The translations under genes and the position numbers were made by a program. DNA of 64,000 nucleotides from Gammaproteobacteria bacterium. Its GTDB lineage: Bacteria > Pseudomonadota > Gammaproteobacteria > Steroidobacterales > Foliamicaceae. The stretch covers positions 42,494 through 106,493 of the forward strand of contig JAPPHC010000052.1 in the NCBI GenBank assembly GCA_028821145.1. Reading direction: 5' to 3'. Under the pieces are notes generated by a model. It worked only from the letters and a program-made list of their open reading frames with translations, had not been told where the DNA came from and searched no databases. How positions within the stretch are numbered: the first letter of the stretch is position 1; each line of letters starts with the position of its first letter. Shown here one piece after another: positions 1-10,981 of the stretch.

Positions 1-2022
1 AATGCCTTCTTCCGTGCCGCCGCTGACGTCGAAGTTGCCCAGGTCCACGATTTCGGTGTCGAGCACCTGACCGCCCAGGGAGACCAGCAGCGCTTCGGAA
101 ACGGCCCAGTTCACCTGGAAATCAAAGCCTGAGGCTTCCGACTCGCCGATATTGCCTTCGATCAACCGGAATTGCTGATCCGGATCGACCTGGAACACCA
201 GTTGATCCTCGAACCGGGAGAAGAAATAGGAGGCGTTGAATTGCAGGCGGCCATCCATCAGGGTGGACTTCACGCCGATTTCGATACTGTCCACGGTTTC
301 CGGCTCAAACGGCTGCAACCCGAGCGTGCCGTTAGGCCCGCGGTAAACGCCGGAGCCGTCGTAGTTCCAGCCGCCGTCCACGGCGAAATTGTCGAATCCA
401 ATGACGCCGCCGATGGCGCCGCTGCGGAATCCGCTGGAGTAACTTGCGTAGGCCAGCAGATCGTCCGAAGGCGTCCATTGAAGTGAGATCCTCCCGGAGG
501 TGTCGCTCCAGCTTCGGCTGGCGGTGTCGGTGTAAAGACGTGACTCGCCGCACCAGGCAAACCCTATCGGGGTTCCGCCGCAAGCAGTCGGAATGTCGCC
601 CCCGGCAGTTTCCGTCTGGGTCTGCGTCTTGTCCTCGTCGGTATAGCGCAGCCCGAAGGTCACACCCAGGTCTTCACTGAGCGCGAACGACAGTTCGCCG
701 AACGCGCTATAGGCCGAGCCTTCCTGCTCCAGGAAGAAATCGTCGTAATAGGCGCTGAAGGGCAGCACGGTATCGGGCACGTAGAACAGGCCGCCGCTGC
801 TGACGAAGCGCGTTTCTTCGGCTTCCGTGTCGATCCAATAGAGGCCCAAACGCCAATCCACACGGCCGGGGTCCAGCGCAAATATCTGCAATTCCTGCGA
901 AACGCTGCTGCCCTCGTTGGTGTTGGGGCTTTGCCCGTCCGTGGAGGCGTCGCCGCTGGTTGCCGGTTCCAGCGTGAAATCCAGCGTGACTTCATTGTCG
1001 AAGCCGGTGTAGCCGGTGATGGAGCGGATTCCGATCCCCCCCAGTTCCCAGTCGATCTGCAGCGATAGATTGTCATCGGTCCGTTCGCTGCCGATCGGCA
1101 CGTTGATGATCGTGTCGTGGAAGTCGGAAACCCCGGCCCGGGCCAGCGCGTTCAGTCCATTCTGAGTGGCGTTTCCGTTCGGTGGGACCCTCGGAATCTT
1201 CACTTGGGGGCGTTCATTGCGCGAGTGCTGATACTTGAAGAGCAAACGGGTGGTCTCGCTTGTCTCGATCAGATAGGAAATGCGGCCGGCTGAATAGTCC
1301 TCGCCGCCCACGTCGCTGCCGTCGATCACGTTGCGAATGTAGCCGTCGCTCTCGGCCACGGACACGGCAAGCCGCAAGGCGCTGCTTTCCCCGGTAACGA
1401 TGTTGGTCGCGCCGTTCACTCGCATCGCGCCGTGACTGCCGAATGACGCGTTGATGTCCCCGGAGGCGGCCTCGGTGTTCGGGTTTGCGGTCACCACGTT
1501 GATCACGCCCGCGGTGGCGTTGCGGCCGTACTCGGTTCCCTGCGGACCCTTGAGCACTTCGATGCGCTCAATATCGAACAGGTTGCCGAAGGCCTGCGGC
1601 GACTGAGGCAGAAAGACACCGTCCAGGTGCACTGCCACCGCGGCCTCGTCGCCCACGAAGGAACGGATGCTCGAGATGCCCCGCAAACCGAGATACGCGC
1701 CGTTGAAGCCCCGGTTGCCCACGGCCAGACCCGGAACAACGTATTCGATATCGTCGATGGTCTCGATGCCCCCGGACCGCATGAGATCGCCGGAGATCAC
1801 GCTGATCGATATTGGGACGTCCTGGAGGTTTTCCTCGCGCTTGCGGGCCGTCACGACGATCTCTTCGAGTGCGCCTGCGGCGCCGCTTGCCTGCGCGTCC
1901 TCCTGGGCTGTCGCGGCCGGGGCGGCGGAGAGCGCCCAGAGGCCGGCGAGCGAAGTCAGCGCCAGCGTGCCTGCGTGCTTCCGGAACCGAGCGATGTCGA
2001 AACGTGGTGCCTGACGAATCAT
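1..2022 (-). CDS. TonB-dependent receptor (C-terminus runs off the left edge)
   Basis: Minus-strand reading from ATG at 2022 gives a signal peptide, ...LEEIVVTARKREENLQDVPISISV (TonB box/plug start) and ...IERIEVLKGPQGTEYGRNATAGVINVVT (plug motif), then beta-barrel-like sequence; no stop seen before the window edge. Confidence 0.93.
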   Translation of the reverse strand, partial: MIRQAPRFDIARFRKHAGTLALTSLAGLWALSAAPAATAQEDAQASGAAGALEEIVVTARKREENLQDVPISISVISGDLMRSGGIETIDDIEYVVPGLAVGNRGFNGAYLGLRGISSIRSFVGDEAAVAVHLDGVFLPQSPQAFGNLFDIERIEVLKGPQGTEYGRNATAGVINVVTANPNTEAASGDINASFGSHGAMRVNGATNIVTGESSALRLAVSVAESDGYIRNVIDGSDVGGEDYSAGRISYLIETSETTRLLFKYQHSRNERPQVKIPRVPPNGNATQNGLNALARAGVSDFHDTIINVPIGSERTDDNLSLQIDWELGGIGIRSITGYTGFDNEVTLDFTLEPATSGDASTDGQSPNTNEGSSVSQELQIFALDPGRVDWRLGLYWIDTEAEETRFVSSGGLFYVPDTVLPFSAYYDDFFLEQEGSAYSAFGELSFALSEDLGVTFGLRYTDEDKTQTQTETAGGDIPTACGGTPIGFAWCGESRLYTDTASRSWSDTSGRISLQWTPSDDLLAYASYSSGFRSGAIGGVIGFDNFAVDGGWNYDGSGVYRGPNGTLGLQPFEPETVDSIEIGVKSTLMDGRLQFNASYFFSRFEDQLVFQVDPDQQFRLIEGNIGESEASGFDFQVNWAVSEALLVSLGGQVLDTEIVDLGNFDVSGGTEEGI

Positions 2023-2129
2023 GGACTGTCCCCCTTGCCAATCAAGCAATTGTTGCTGCTGCATGTCGCTTTTGGCGGGGCGTTTTTCGCTTCGCTTCGA
2101 AGCGTTTGCAGCTACTCTACGGCGATGAA

Positions 2130-2147
2130 GTATACAATGTTGTATAC
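2130..2147. promoter_or_regulatory. Perfect 8-bp inverted repeat GTATACAA-TG-TTGTATAC in a divergent promoter region (operator-like)
   Basis: Seen directly; lies between the divergent TonB receptor (start 2022) and aminotransferase (start 2168). Confidence 0.6.
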
Positions 2148-2167
2148 AAAGTGTCTACAAAATCCTG

Positions 2168-3547
2168 ATGACATCCCTGGCCCAAGAAACCCATGCGGCG
2201 CGGTGTGTGTGGCAGGCCGACCGCCGCCATATCCTGCATCCCTGGCAGCACTTTGAGTCGTTCCGGAAAGAGGGCGCGCTCCTGCTGGAGAAGGGTGACG
2301 GCGCATACGTCTGGGACGTGGACGGACGGCGATACCTGGATGCCGTCGGCGGCCTCTGGTGCACCAATATCGGCCTTGGACGAACGGAAATCGCCGATGC
2401 AATTGCCGGGCAGGTGGGACAGCTCGCGTTCGCGAATTCTTTTGTGGACATGGGCAGTGTTCCGGCTGTGGAACTCGCGGAGACCGTCGCCGGCCTGGCT
2501 CCTGCCGACATCAACCGGACGATTTTTTCCACCGGAGGGTCGACTGCGGTGGATACGGCGGTCCGGCTCGCACATTTCTACCAGTATTGCCGCGGCAAGC
2601 CCGGAAAGCGGCATCTGATCTCGCGGCAACAGGCTTACCACGGCAGTACGTATATGGCCGCGTCGCTCACGGGGCGGGACCGGATTCCGGAATTCGAGTA
2701 CGAGACCGGCGCGATTCACTTCGTTTCCTGCCCGAATTACTATCGCGCCCCGGACAACATGACCGAGGCGCAGTTCTGCGATTTCCTCGTGGAAGAACTG
2801 GAGCGGAAAATCCTTGAGCTCAAGCCGGAAAACGTGTCGGCTTTCTTTGCGGAACCCGTTATGGGCGCGGGCGGCGTTATCGTGCCGCCGCCGGGATACA
2901 ACAAGCGGACTTGGCAACTCTGCCGCGAGCACGACGTGCTGTACGTCGCCGATGAGGTGGTGACCGCCTTCGGCCGCCTGGGGCACTGGTTCGCAAGCAA
3001 GGGCGAGTTCGACATCGAGCCGGACATCATTACCTGCGCCAAGGGCATCACCGCCGGCTACCTGCCCCTGGGAGCAACGCTGTACTCGGACAGCATTCAT
3101 GAGGTCATAAGCAGCGGCGATCCGTCGCGATTCTTCGGCCACGGATTCACGTACGGGGGGCATCCCGTGAGCTGTGCGGCCGCGCTGAAAGTGATCGAGA
3201 TCATGAAGCGGGAAAACGTGCTTGCCGGCGCCCGAAAAGCGGGGGGCTATTTCGAATCGAGGCTGCGCGAACTGGAGGATCTGCCGATCGTAGGAGACGT
3301 TCGCGGGCGCAGGTTCATGATGTGCGTGGAATTCGTAGCCGACAAGGGAACAAAGGAACTGTTCCCCGAAGAGTTGAATATAGGGAAACTCGTATCCAAC
3401 CAGTGCGAGAAACTCGGCCTGATCGTGCGCCCGATCGGCAACCTGAATATCATGTCGCCGGCATTGACTCTTATACGCGAGCAGGTTGATTTCATTGTCG
3501 ACACGCTGCGCCGGGGCATCGAAAACACCGCCAGGGAACTGGCCTGA
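2168..3547 (+). CDS. Class III (omega) PLP-dependent aminotransferase
   Basis: 459 aa; DGRRYLDAVGGLWCTNIG, ADEVVTAFGRLGHWF, CAKGITAGYLPLGA (PLP Lys region) typical of class III aminotransferases. Confidence 0.93.
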   Translation: MTSLAQETHAARCVWQADRRHILHPWQHFESFRKEGALLLEKGDGAYVWDVDGRRYLDAVGGLWCTNIGLGRTEIADAIAGQVGQLAFANSFVDMGSVPAVELAETVAGLAPADINRTIFSTGGSTAVDTAVRLAHFYQYCRGKPGKRHLISRQQAYHGSTYMAASLTGRDRIPEFEYETGAIHFVSCPNYYRAPDNMTEAQFCDFLVEELERKILELKPENVSAFFAEPVMGAGGVIVPPPGYNKRTWQLCREHDVLYVADEVVTAFGRLGHWFASKGEFDIEPDIITCAKGITAGYLPLGATLYSDSIHEVISSGDPSRFFGHGFTYGGHPVSCAAALKVIEIMKRENVLAGARKAGGYFESRLRELEDLPIVGDVRGRRFMMCVEFVADKGTKELFPEELNIGKLVSNQCEKLGLIVRPIGNLNIMSPALTLIREQVDFIVDTLRRGIENTARELA

Positions 3548-3568
3548 CCTTGCGCTGCCTATAGTTCG

Positions 3569-4963
3569 TTGAGCCTCCCACACCAGACGGACGTCCTCGT
3601 CATCGGAGGAGGCAACGCGGGCTTGTGCGCTGCCATCGAAGCGCGTGAGCGGGGCGCCGAGGTAGTGATACTGGAGCACGCGGACCGTTCAATGCGGGGA
3701 GGAAACACCCGCCACACGCGCAATCTTCGTGCGATGCATTCAGGCCCGGCACACACGCTTGAGGGAAGCTATACCGGGGAGGAGTACTGGCAGGACCTGT
3801 TGGGCGTTACCGGGGGACATACGGACGAAACGCTGGCCAGGCTTATGATCCGCCGCAGCGAGGAACTGCCCAGGTGGCTGCACGGGAAGGGCGTGCGTTT
3901 TCAGCCGGCGCTTACCGGCACCCTGAGTCTGGCGCGGACCAATGCATTTTTCCTCGGCGGCGGCAAGGCGCTGCTGAACGCGCAATACGGGACTGCGGAA
4001 GCGTCAGGTGTTCGCGTCTCTTACAACTGTGAAGTAAAGGAACTGCACATTACCAGGGGGCGCTTCGGCAGCGCTTCTTTCCTGAATCACGGGGTTGAGA
4101 GCGAGATCGCCGCCAAATCCGTCGTATTGGCCTGCGGGGGTTTCCAGGCGAATGTGGACTGGATGCGAGAGATATGGGGCGAGACTGCCGACAACTTTAT
4201 TGTGCGCGGCACTCCTTACAATCAAGGCACCGTGCTCAAGGACCTGATCGGCAAGGGCGCCGTCACGACAGGCGATCCGGCCCAGTGTCACGCCATCGCT
4301 GTCGACGCGCGTGCGCCGAAAACCGATGGAGGGATCGTGACGCGTCTGGATTGTGTGCCCTTTGGCATCGTTGTGAACAGGAACGGGCAGCGCTTCTATG
4401 ACGAGGGGGAGGACTTCTGGCCCAAGCGCTACGCGATCTGGGGCCGGCTCATTGCCCGCCAAGCGGAACAGATTGCGTATGCGATCTTGGATTCAAGAGT
4501 GGTGGACAGTTTCATGCCTTCACTGTTTCCGCCTTTATCGGCAGACACAATCGAGCAGTTGGCATCGAGTTTGGGAATTGAAGCGGGAGCGCTGGCAGGA
4601 ACCATCGATCAATTCAACGCCAGTGTGTCTTCGGGAAGTTACAACCCGGAAATACTGGACGATTGTTCGGCGCAGGATCTGGAGCCTCCCAAATCCCACT
4701 GGGCCTTGCCACTGGATACGCCGCCGTTTTATGCATACCCGCTCAGGCCCGGCATTACCTTTACGTACCTCGGTTTGAAGGTCGACGAGCACGCGCGCGT
4801 TCTTTTCGAGGGCGGAAAGCCCTCGCCGAACGTCTTTGCCGCGGGCGAGATCATGGCGGGCAACATTATCGGCAAAGGCTATTGCGCCGGCACGGGAATG
4901 ACGATCGGTTCGGTTTTCGGCCGCCTCGCAGGCGAACACGCTGCCTCCCCAAGGGAATGGTGA
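3569..4963 (+). CDS. FAD-dependent tricarballylate dehydrogenase (TcuA)-like flavoprotein
   Basis: 464 aa; N-terminal VLVIGGGNAGLCAAIEARERGAEVVILE Rossmann motif; fumarate reductase/succinate dehydrogenase flavoprotein layout; followed by a TcuB-like gene. Confidence 0.8.
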   Translation: MSLPHQTDVLVIGGGNAGLCAAIEARERGAEVVILEHADRSMRGGNTRHTRNLRAMHSGPAHTLEGSYTGEEYWQDLLGVTGGHTDETLARLMIRRSEELPRWLHGKGVRFQPALTGTLSLARTNAFFLGGGKALLNAQYGTAEASGVRVSYNCEVKELHITRGRFGSASFLNHGVESEIAAKSVVLACGGFQANVDWMREIWGETADNFIVRGTPYNQGTVLKDLIGKGAVTTGDPAQCHAIAVDARAPKTDGGIVTRLDCVPFGIVVNRNGQRFYDEGEDFWPKRYAIWGRLIARQAEQIAYAILDSRVVDSFMPSLFPPLSADTIEQLASSLGIEAGALAGTIDQFNASVSSGSYNPEILDDCSAQDLEPPKSHWALPLDTPPFYAYPLRPGITFTYLGLKVDEHARVLFEGGKPSPNVFAAGEIMAGNIIGKGYCAGTGMTIGSVFGRLAGEHAASPREW

Positions 4964-6093
4964 TGGAAAGCTTGCAGCAGCAAAGCGCGGTTTTTGAGGC
5001 GCAGCGGGTGATGAACATCTGCAACGCCTGCCGGTACTGCGAGGGTTCGTGCGCGGTATTTCCGGCCATGTCATTGGTCCGAGCGTTTTCCGATCACGAA
5101 ATGCACTACCTGGCGAACCTTTGCCACAACTGCACGGCCTGTTATCACAACTGCCAATATGCCCCGCCGCACGCCTTTGCAGTCAACGTGCCCGTCGCGC
5201 TGACGGAACTGAGAACCGAAACCTACGAAGCCTATGCGTGGCCGGGTTTTCTTGGAGCCTTGTTTCGCCGGAACGGCCTTTTCGTTTCACTTGCAACCGC
5301 GCTTTCACTCTCGATCGTTCTGGCCCTGTCATCCATGCTTGTCGATCCGAGTGTGATGTTTGCCGAGCACTCGGGGCCGGGTTCCTTCTACGCGGTGATC
5401 AGCCACGGCGTCATGGTGGCAGTGGCCGGAAGCACGTTCGGCTTCAGTCTGCTTGCGCTCTCAATGGGCGTGCGCAGTTTCTGGCGTAAGGCTGGGCCCC
5501 TCACGCGGGCCAGGCCCATGTTCAGTGCCTTTTGCGGCGCGCTTAAGGACATGGCTACGCTGGAGTATCTCGGCGGGGGACACAGGGAGGGCTGCAGTCC
5601 GCGTGACGAAGGCCGTTCGAACCAGCGCCGCTATTTTCATCAGGCTGCCATGTGGGGCTTTTTGCTTTGTTTTGCGTCGACCTGCGTTGCAGCCTTCTAC
5701 GATTACGCCCTGGGATGGGTGGCTCCCTATCCGTTCCTGAGCCTCCCGGTACTGCTGGGAACTATAGGAGGCATTGGCCTCCTGGTCGGGCCGGCCGGAC
5801 TGTTCTGGCTGAAACTGCGAAGCGATCGGCTTGCAATGCCTGCCCGACACTACGGCATGGACTATGCCTTTCTCGCCTTGCTTTTCGTCATCAGCCTCAC
5901 CGGCTTCCTGCTGCTTGTACTGCGCGAGACGGTGGCCATGGGTCTGATGCTGGCGGTACACCTGGGTTTCGTACTGGCGCTGTTCTTGACGCTTCCGTAC
6001 AGCAAGTTCGTGCATGCGTTCTATCGATTCGCGGCGCTGTTGCGTTTCAATACCGAGAAGCCGGAGCAATCACGGCCTGTTACCGTTGCCTGA
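4963..6093 (+). CDS. TcuB/CitB-like Fe-S membrane oxidoreductase
   Basis: Starts at ATG 4963 overlapping the upstream stop; two Cys clusters CNACRYCEGSC and CHNCTACYHNC, then multiple TM segments. Confidence 0.8.
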   Translation: MESLQQQSAVFEAQRVMNICNACRYCEGSCAVFPAMSLVRAFSDHEMHYLANLCHNCTACYHNCQYAPPHAFAVNVPVALTELRTETYEAYAWPGFLGALFRRNGLFVSLATALSLSIVLALSSMLVDPSVMFAEHSGPGSFYAVISHGVMVAVAGSTFGFSLLALSMGVRSFWRKAGPLTRARPMFSAFCGALKDMATLEYLGGGHREGCSPRDEGRSNQRRYFHQAAMWGFLLCFASTCVAAFYDYALGWVAPYPFLSLPVLLGTIGGIGLLVGPAGLFWLKLRSDRLAMPARHYGMDYAFLALLFVISLTGFLLLVLRETVAMGLMLAVHLGFVLALFLTLPYSKFVHAFYRFAALLRFNTEKPEQSRPVTVA

Positions 6094-6140
6094 TGCGGAT
6101 ATAATCGCGCCCCGGCCAGTCAGGTTCCCGGAGAGTCCAG

Positions 6141-6596
6141 ATGTTTGCGGTGATCAGCACCGGCGGCAAGCAGTATTGCGTATCCGAAGGTCAGCGGGTG
6201 CGCGTCGAGCGCCTCAGCGCCGAGGTCGGCGACGAATTGAGTTTCGACGCGATGCTGATCGGTGGGCAGGAAGACTCGGACACGCGCATCGGGACTTCGG
6301 GCAAGCCGGTAGGCCAGGTTAGGGCCACCGTGTGCGAACACGGCCGGGCGAAAAAGATCGAAGTGATCAAGTTCAAGCGGCGCAAGGACTATCGCCGCAC
6401 GCTGGGGCATCGCCAGCAATTCACGACTGTGGAGATTGCCGGCATCGATCTGCCGAAGGCGCCCGCGAAGAAGGCTCCGGCGAAAAAGGCGCCCGCGAAG
6501 CAGGCCGCCGACAAGAAAGCCCCTGCGAAGAAGACTGCTGCAAAGAAAGCCCCGGCAAAGAAAGCCGCGGCGGACAAGGCGGGCGAGGAGAGTTGA
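6141..6596 (+). CDS. rplU: 50S ribosomal protein L21 with a Lys/Ala/Pro-rich C-terminal extension
   Basis: [25 protein letters not shown]... L21 core followed by an [23 protein letters not shown]... tail. Confidence 0.97.
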   Translation: MFAVISTGGKQYCVSEGQRVRVERLSAEVGDELSFDAMLIGGQEDSDTRIGTSGKPVGQVRATVCEHGRAKKIEVIKFKRRKDYRRTLGHRQQFTTVEIAGIDLPKAPAKKAPAKKAPAKQAADKKAPAKKTAAKKAPAKKAAADKAGEES

Positions 6597-6599
6597 TCT

Positions 6600-6857
6600 A
6601 TGGCGCATAAGAAAGCCGCGGGCAGTTCCCGCAACGGCCGCGATTCCGAATCCAAACGTCTCGGAATCAAGAAGTTCGGCGGCGAGCAAGTGCTGGCCGG
6701 CAATATCCTCGTGCGCCAGCGCGGGACCGCCTTCCATGCCGGCGCCAACGTGGGCCTGGGACGCGATCACACGCTGTTCGCCACCAGCGACGGCGTCGTC
6801 AGGTACGAACGCAAGGGCCCCGCAAACCGCCGCTTCGTCTCCGTAATCCCCTCCTGA
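6600..6857 (+). CDS. rpmA: 50S ribosomal protein L27
   Basis: [29 protein letters not shown]... Confidence 0.98.
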   Translation: MAHKKAAGSSRNGRDSESKRLGIKKFGGEQVLAGNILVRQRGTAFHAGANVGLGRDHTLFATSDGVVRYERKGPANRRFVSVIPS

Positions 6858-6867
6858 CCCCGGGAGC

Positions 6868-6884
6868 GAGGGCGTCCGGCCCTC
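6868..6884. repeat. Short palindrome GAGGGC-GTCCG-GCCCTC between rpmA and obgE
   Basis: Seen directly; resembles the stem-loop at 55798-55819. Confidence 0.4.
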
Positions 6885-6922
6885 TGCGACAATCACCCCG
6901 TTTCGGGCGGGGATCGTGGTAG

Positions 6923-8303
<1,381 letters not shown>

Positions 8304-8312
8304 ACGGTTGCG

Positions 8313-9377
8313 CTAGCTTGCGTACGCCGAGTCTATTCTCCCGCGGCGCACAACTTCTTCGGCGAATTCGTCGGCAACGACGTTAGTGGCGAGGCCTGTT
8401 TCCGCCGAGCGTTCGTATACGCGGCGCAGGATGTCGCCAAGTCCATGCAGGTGGGCTGGAAGATTTTCTCGTGGCTCCCTGTTCAGCTGGTAGTGCAGAT
8501 CGATAATGCCGCCGGCATTTGCGAGGTAATCCGGCGCGTACAAGAGGCCGCGATCCTTCAGTTCATTTCCGACGCTCGAGTACGCCAACTGATTGTTGGC
8601 CCCTCCGGCAATGATTGGCGCGCGAATCCGGGTTATGGACGTTTCATTCAGTATTCCGCCCATTGCGCAGGGAGAGAGCACGTCCACATCTGCCGACAGG
8701 ATCTCGTCGGTGCCCACAAGGTCGGCACCCAACTTCTCGGCCATGTGGCTGACGAGTTTCTGATCGACATCCGCGAGAACGAGCCTGGCGCCCTGAGCCG
8801 CAAGCAGCCGGGCCAGACGGCCGCCAACGTTCCCTACGCCCTGAATGGCGACCCGAATGCCATGCAAGGATTTCCCGGCGCCCAGCAGGTAACGGATACT
8901 GGCCTTGATGCATGCCAGCAGGCCTTGAGCGGTCGACGCGGACGCATTGCCGCTGGCTGCGTCGATGCCACCGACATGCGCAGTGACCTCGCCCATCGTG
9001 CGGACATCATCCATCGTCGTTCCCATGTCGAAGGAGGTGATATAGCGGCCACCAAGCGATTCGACGGCATTGCCGAATGCGTACAGCAATTCTTTGGTCT
9101 TGTCCCTTGCGGGATCTGCAACGACGACGGCCTTCCCGCCGCCGAAAGGGATACCTCCTATGGCGCATTTGTAGGTCATGCTCTGCGACAGGCGCAATAC
9201 ATCACCGAGCGCTGCCGAGGTAGATTCGTAGGGCCGCATCCGGCAGCCTCCGATTGCGGGGCCGAGGCGTGTGTTGTGGATGGCGATGATCGCCTTGAGC
9301 CCACTTGGGCGATCATTAAAAAAATGCACGGATTCATGTCGAAAATCCGCATGTTTGAAGAGATCGACCATGCGCAC
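8313..9377 (-). CDS. Leu/Glu/Phe/Val-type amino acid dehydrogenase (leucine dehydrogenase-like)
   Basis: GLKAIIAIHNTRLGPAIGGCRM, GGGKAVVVADP, VAIQGVGNVGGRLARLL. Confidence 0.9.
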   Translation of the reverse strand: MRMVDLFKHADFRHESVHFFNDRPSGLKAIIAIHNTRLGPAIGGCRMRPYESTSAALGDVLRLSQSMTYKCAIGGIPFGGGKAVVVADPARDKTKELLYAFGNAVESLGGRYITSFDMGTTMDDVRTMGEVTAHVGGIDAASGNASASTAQGLLACIKASIRYLLGAGKSLHGIRVAIQGVGNVGGRLARLLAAQGARLVLADVDQKLVSHMAEKLGADLVGTDEILSADVDVLSPCAMGGILNETSITRIRAPIIAGGANNQLAYSSVGNELKDRGLLYAPDYLANAGGIIDLHYQLNREPRENLPAHLHGLGDILRRVYERSAETGLATNVVADEFAEEVVRRGRIDSAYAS

Positions 9378-9406
9378 GGCTCTCGGGGCGCGCTCGGAGA
9401 GAGGGC

Positions 9407-9676
9407 TTATCCTTCCTTAAGGGCCCTCAGGCGCTTGTTCAGGCGGTTTTTGTGGCGGGCGGCCTTGTTGGCGTGGATGATGCCCTTGCCGACCATGGAG
9501 TCGATGACGGGCCTGGCTTCCTCGTAGGCGGCCGCGGCCTTTTCGGCGTCGCCTGAGTCGAGGGCGCGAACGGTCCTGGAGATGGCGGTGCGCAGTTTCG
9601 AGCGCGCCGACATGTTGCGCGCGCGGCGCTCCACGGCCTGGCGGGCGCGTTTGGCGGCTTGTGCTGAATTCGCCAT
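9407..9676 (-). CDS. rpsT: 30S ribosomal protein S20
   Basis: MANSAQAAKRARQAVERRARNMSARSKLRTAISRTVRAL... Confidence 0.97.
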   Translation of the reverse strand: MANSAQAAKRARQAVERRARNMSARSKLRTAISRTVRALDSGDAEKAAAAYEEARPVIDSMVGKGIIHANKAARHKNRLNKRLRALKEG

Positions 9677-9828
9677 GGGCGCGCATTGTAGCCGAAGCGC
9701 CCGCGCCTGTGCGCCTGTCGGTGTGTGATTGCGCGGGGGATTGGGGGGCTGCTATTGTGCGGCCGTAGCAATCGCCGGGGCCGGCCATTCTTTCCGACCT
9801 GCTAAGCCGCAACATCCTGATCCTGCTC

Positions 9829-10980
9829 GTGGCGCAGGCCGCGTCCGTTACCGGCACGGTCGCGATCGTTACCGTAGGCGGGATACTGGGCCGCGGGCTG
9901 GCGGGGAACCCGGCGCTGGCCACGCTGCCGCTGTCGATGCTGATCGTCGCCACGGCGCTTTCGACCATTGTCGCGGCTTCGATCATGTCCCGTATCGGGC
10001 GGCCCCGGGGTTTTGCCCTGGGTGCGGCCCTCGGCGCCGCGGGAGCGGGCTGCGCCTGGGCCGCCACCGCTGTGGGAAGCTTTGCCCTGTTCTGTCTCGG
10101 TTCGATACTCATCGGCTGCGCCACGGCCTTCTCGCAGCAGTACCGTTTCGCCGCCACGGAGAGCGTCAGGCCCGCTGCGGCGCCCACGGCGGTCGCGGTG
10201 GTGTTGACGGGATCGATGGCCGGCGCGATCGTGGGTCCCGGCCTGGTGGCGCGCGGCGAGTCCTGGATTGCCGGAGCCCAGTTTGGCGGCAGCTTTGCGG
10301 CGATGGCGGCTTGCTACGTGCTGGCCGGCGCCGTTCTCTTGGCGCTGCGCCCGGCGTCGTCTAAAGCGCGGGAGGAATCCGGCGGCGACGTCCGCCCGCT
10401 GAGGACCATTGCCGGGAGCCGGTTGTTCATAGTCGCCGTGGTCGGCGCGGCGATGGGGCAGGGTGTCATGGCCTTCATGATGACGGCGGCCCCGTTGGCC
10501 ATGCACGTCGTTGACGGGCATTCCCTGGCCGCGACGGCGGCGATCATCCAGGCGCATGTGCTGGCGATGTACGCGCCGTCGCTCGTTGCCGGCGGGCTGA
10601 TAACGCGATTCGGTGCCGGGCGCATCATGATGGTGGGCGCGGTTCTTCTCGGCGTGACACTTGCCGCGGGGCTGGCGGGCCGGGAGGTCATGCACTACGG
10701 GATTGCCATGGTGGCGCTGGGTTTCGGCTGGAACTTCCTGTATGTCGGCGGAACGACGCTGCTGGCGCGCTCGTATCGACCGGCGGAACGCTTTCGTGTC
10801 CAGGGCCTCAATGATTTCATCGTGTTGGGATGCGCGGCATTGGGATCCCTGAGTGCCGGGGCGGTCATGCAGCTTCTGGGTTGGGACGCGGTGTTGTACG
10901 CTTCCATGCCTGCGATCATGCTGGCGATGGCTGCGATTCTCTGGGCTCGTCCGGACCGCGAAAGCGTGGTTGCCGGTTGA
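9829..10980 (+). CDS. MFS transporter (start codon uncertain; probably upstream of 9829)
   Basis: 12-TM-like hydrophobic ORF; in-frame ...LLSRNILILLVAQAASVTGT upstream of the called start suggests a non-ATG start between about 9768 and 9829. Confidence 0.8.
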   Translation: MAQAASVTGTVAIVTVGGILGRGLAGNPALATLPLSMLIVATALSTIVAASIMSRIGRPRGFALGAALGAAGAGCAWAATAVGSFALFCLGSILIGCATAFSQQYRFAATESVRPAAAPTAVAVVLTGSMAGAIVGPGLVARGESWIAGAQFGGSFAAMAACYVLAGAVLLALRPASSKAREESGGDVRPLRTIAGSRLFIVAVVGAAMGQGVMAFMMTAAPLAMHVVDGHSLAATAAIIQAHVLAMYAPSLVAGGLITRFGAGRIMMVGAVLLGVTLAAGLAGREVMHYGIAMVALGFGWNFLYVGGTTLLARSYRPAERFRVQGLNDFIVLGCAALGSLSAGAVMQLLGWDAVLYASMPAIMLAMAAILWARPDRESVVAG

Positions 10981-10981
10981 C

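Noticed and set aside
2117-3679. 520-aa minus-strand ORF opposite the aminotransferase
   Set aside because: Antisense shadow of a well-supported class III aminotransferase.
6420-6596. Tandem repeat/CRISPR-like array in the L21 tail
   Set aside because: Repeats are short, degenerate and in coding frame with no spacers; explained by the Lys/Ala-rich protein tail. No CRISPR array was seen in the window.
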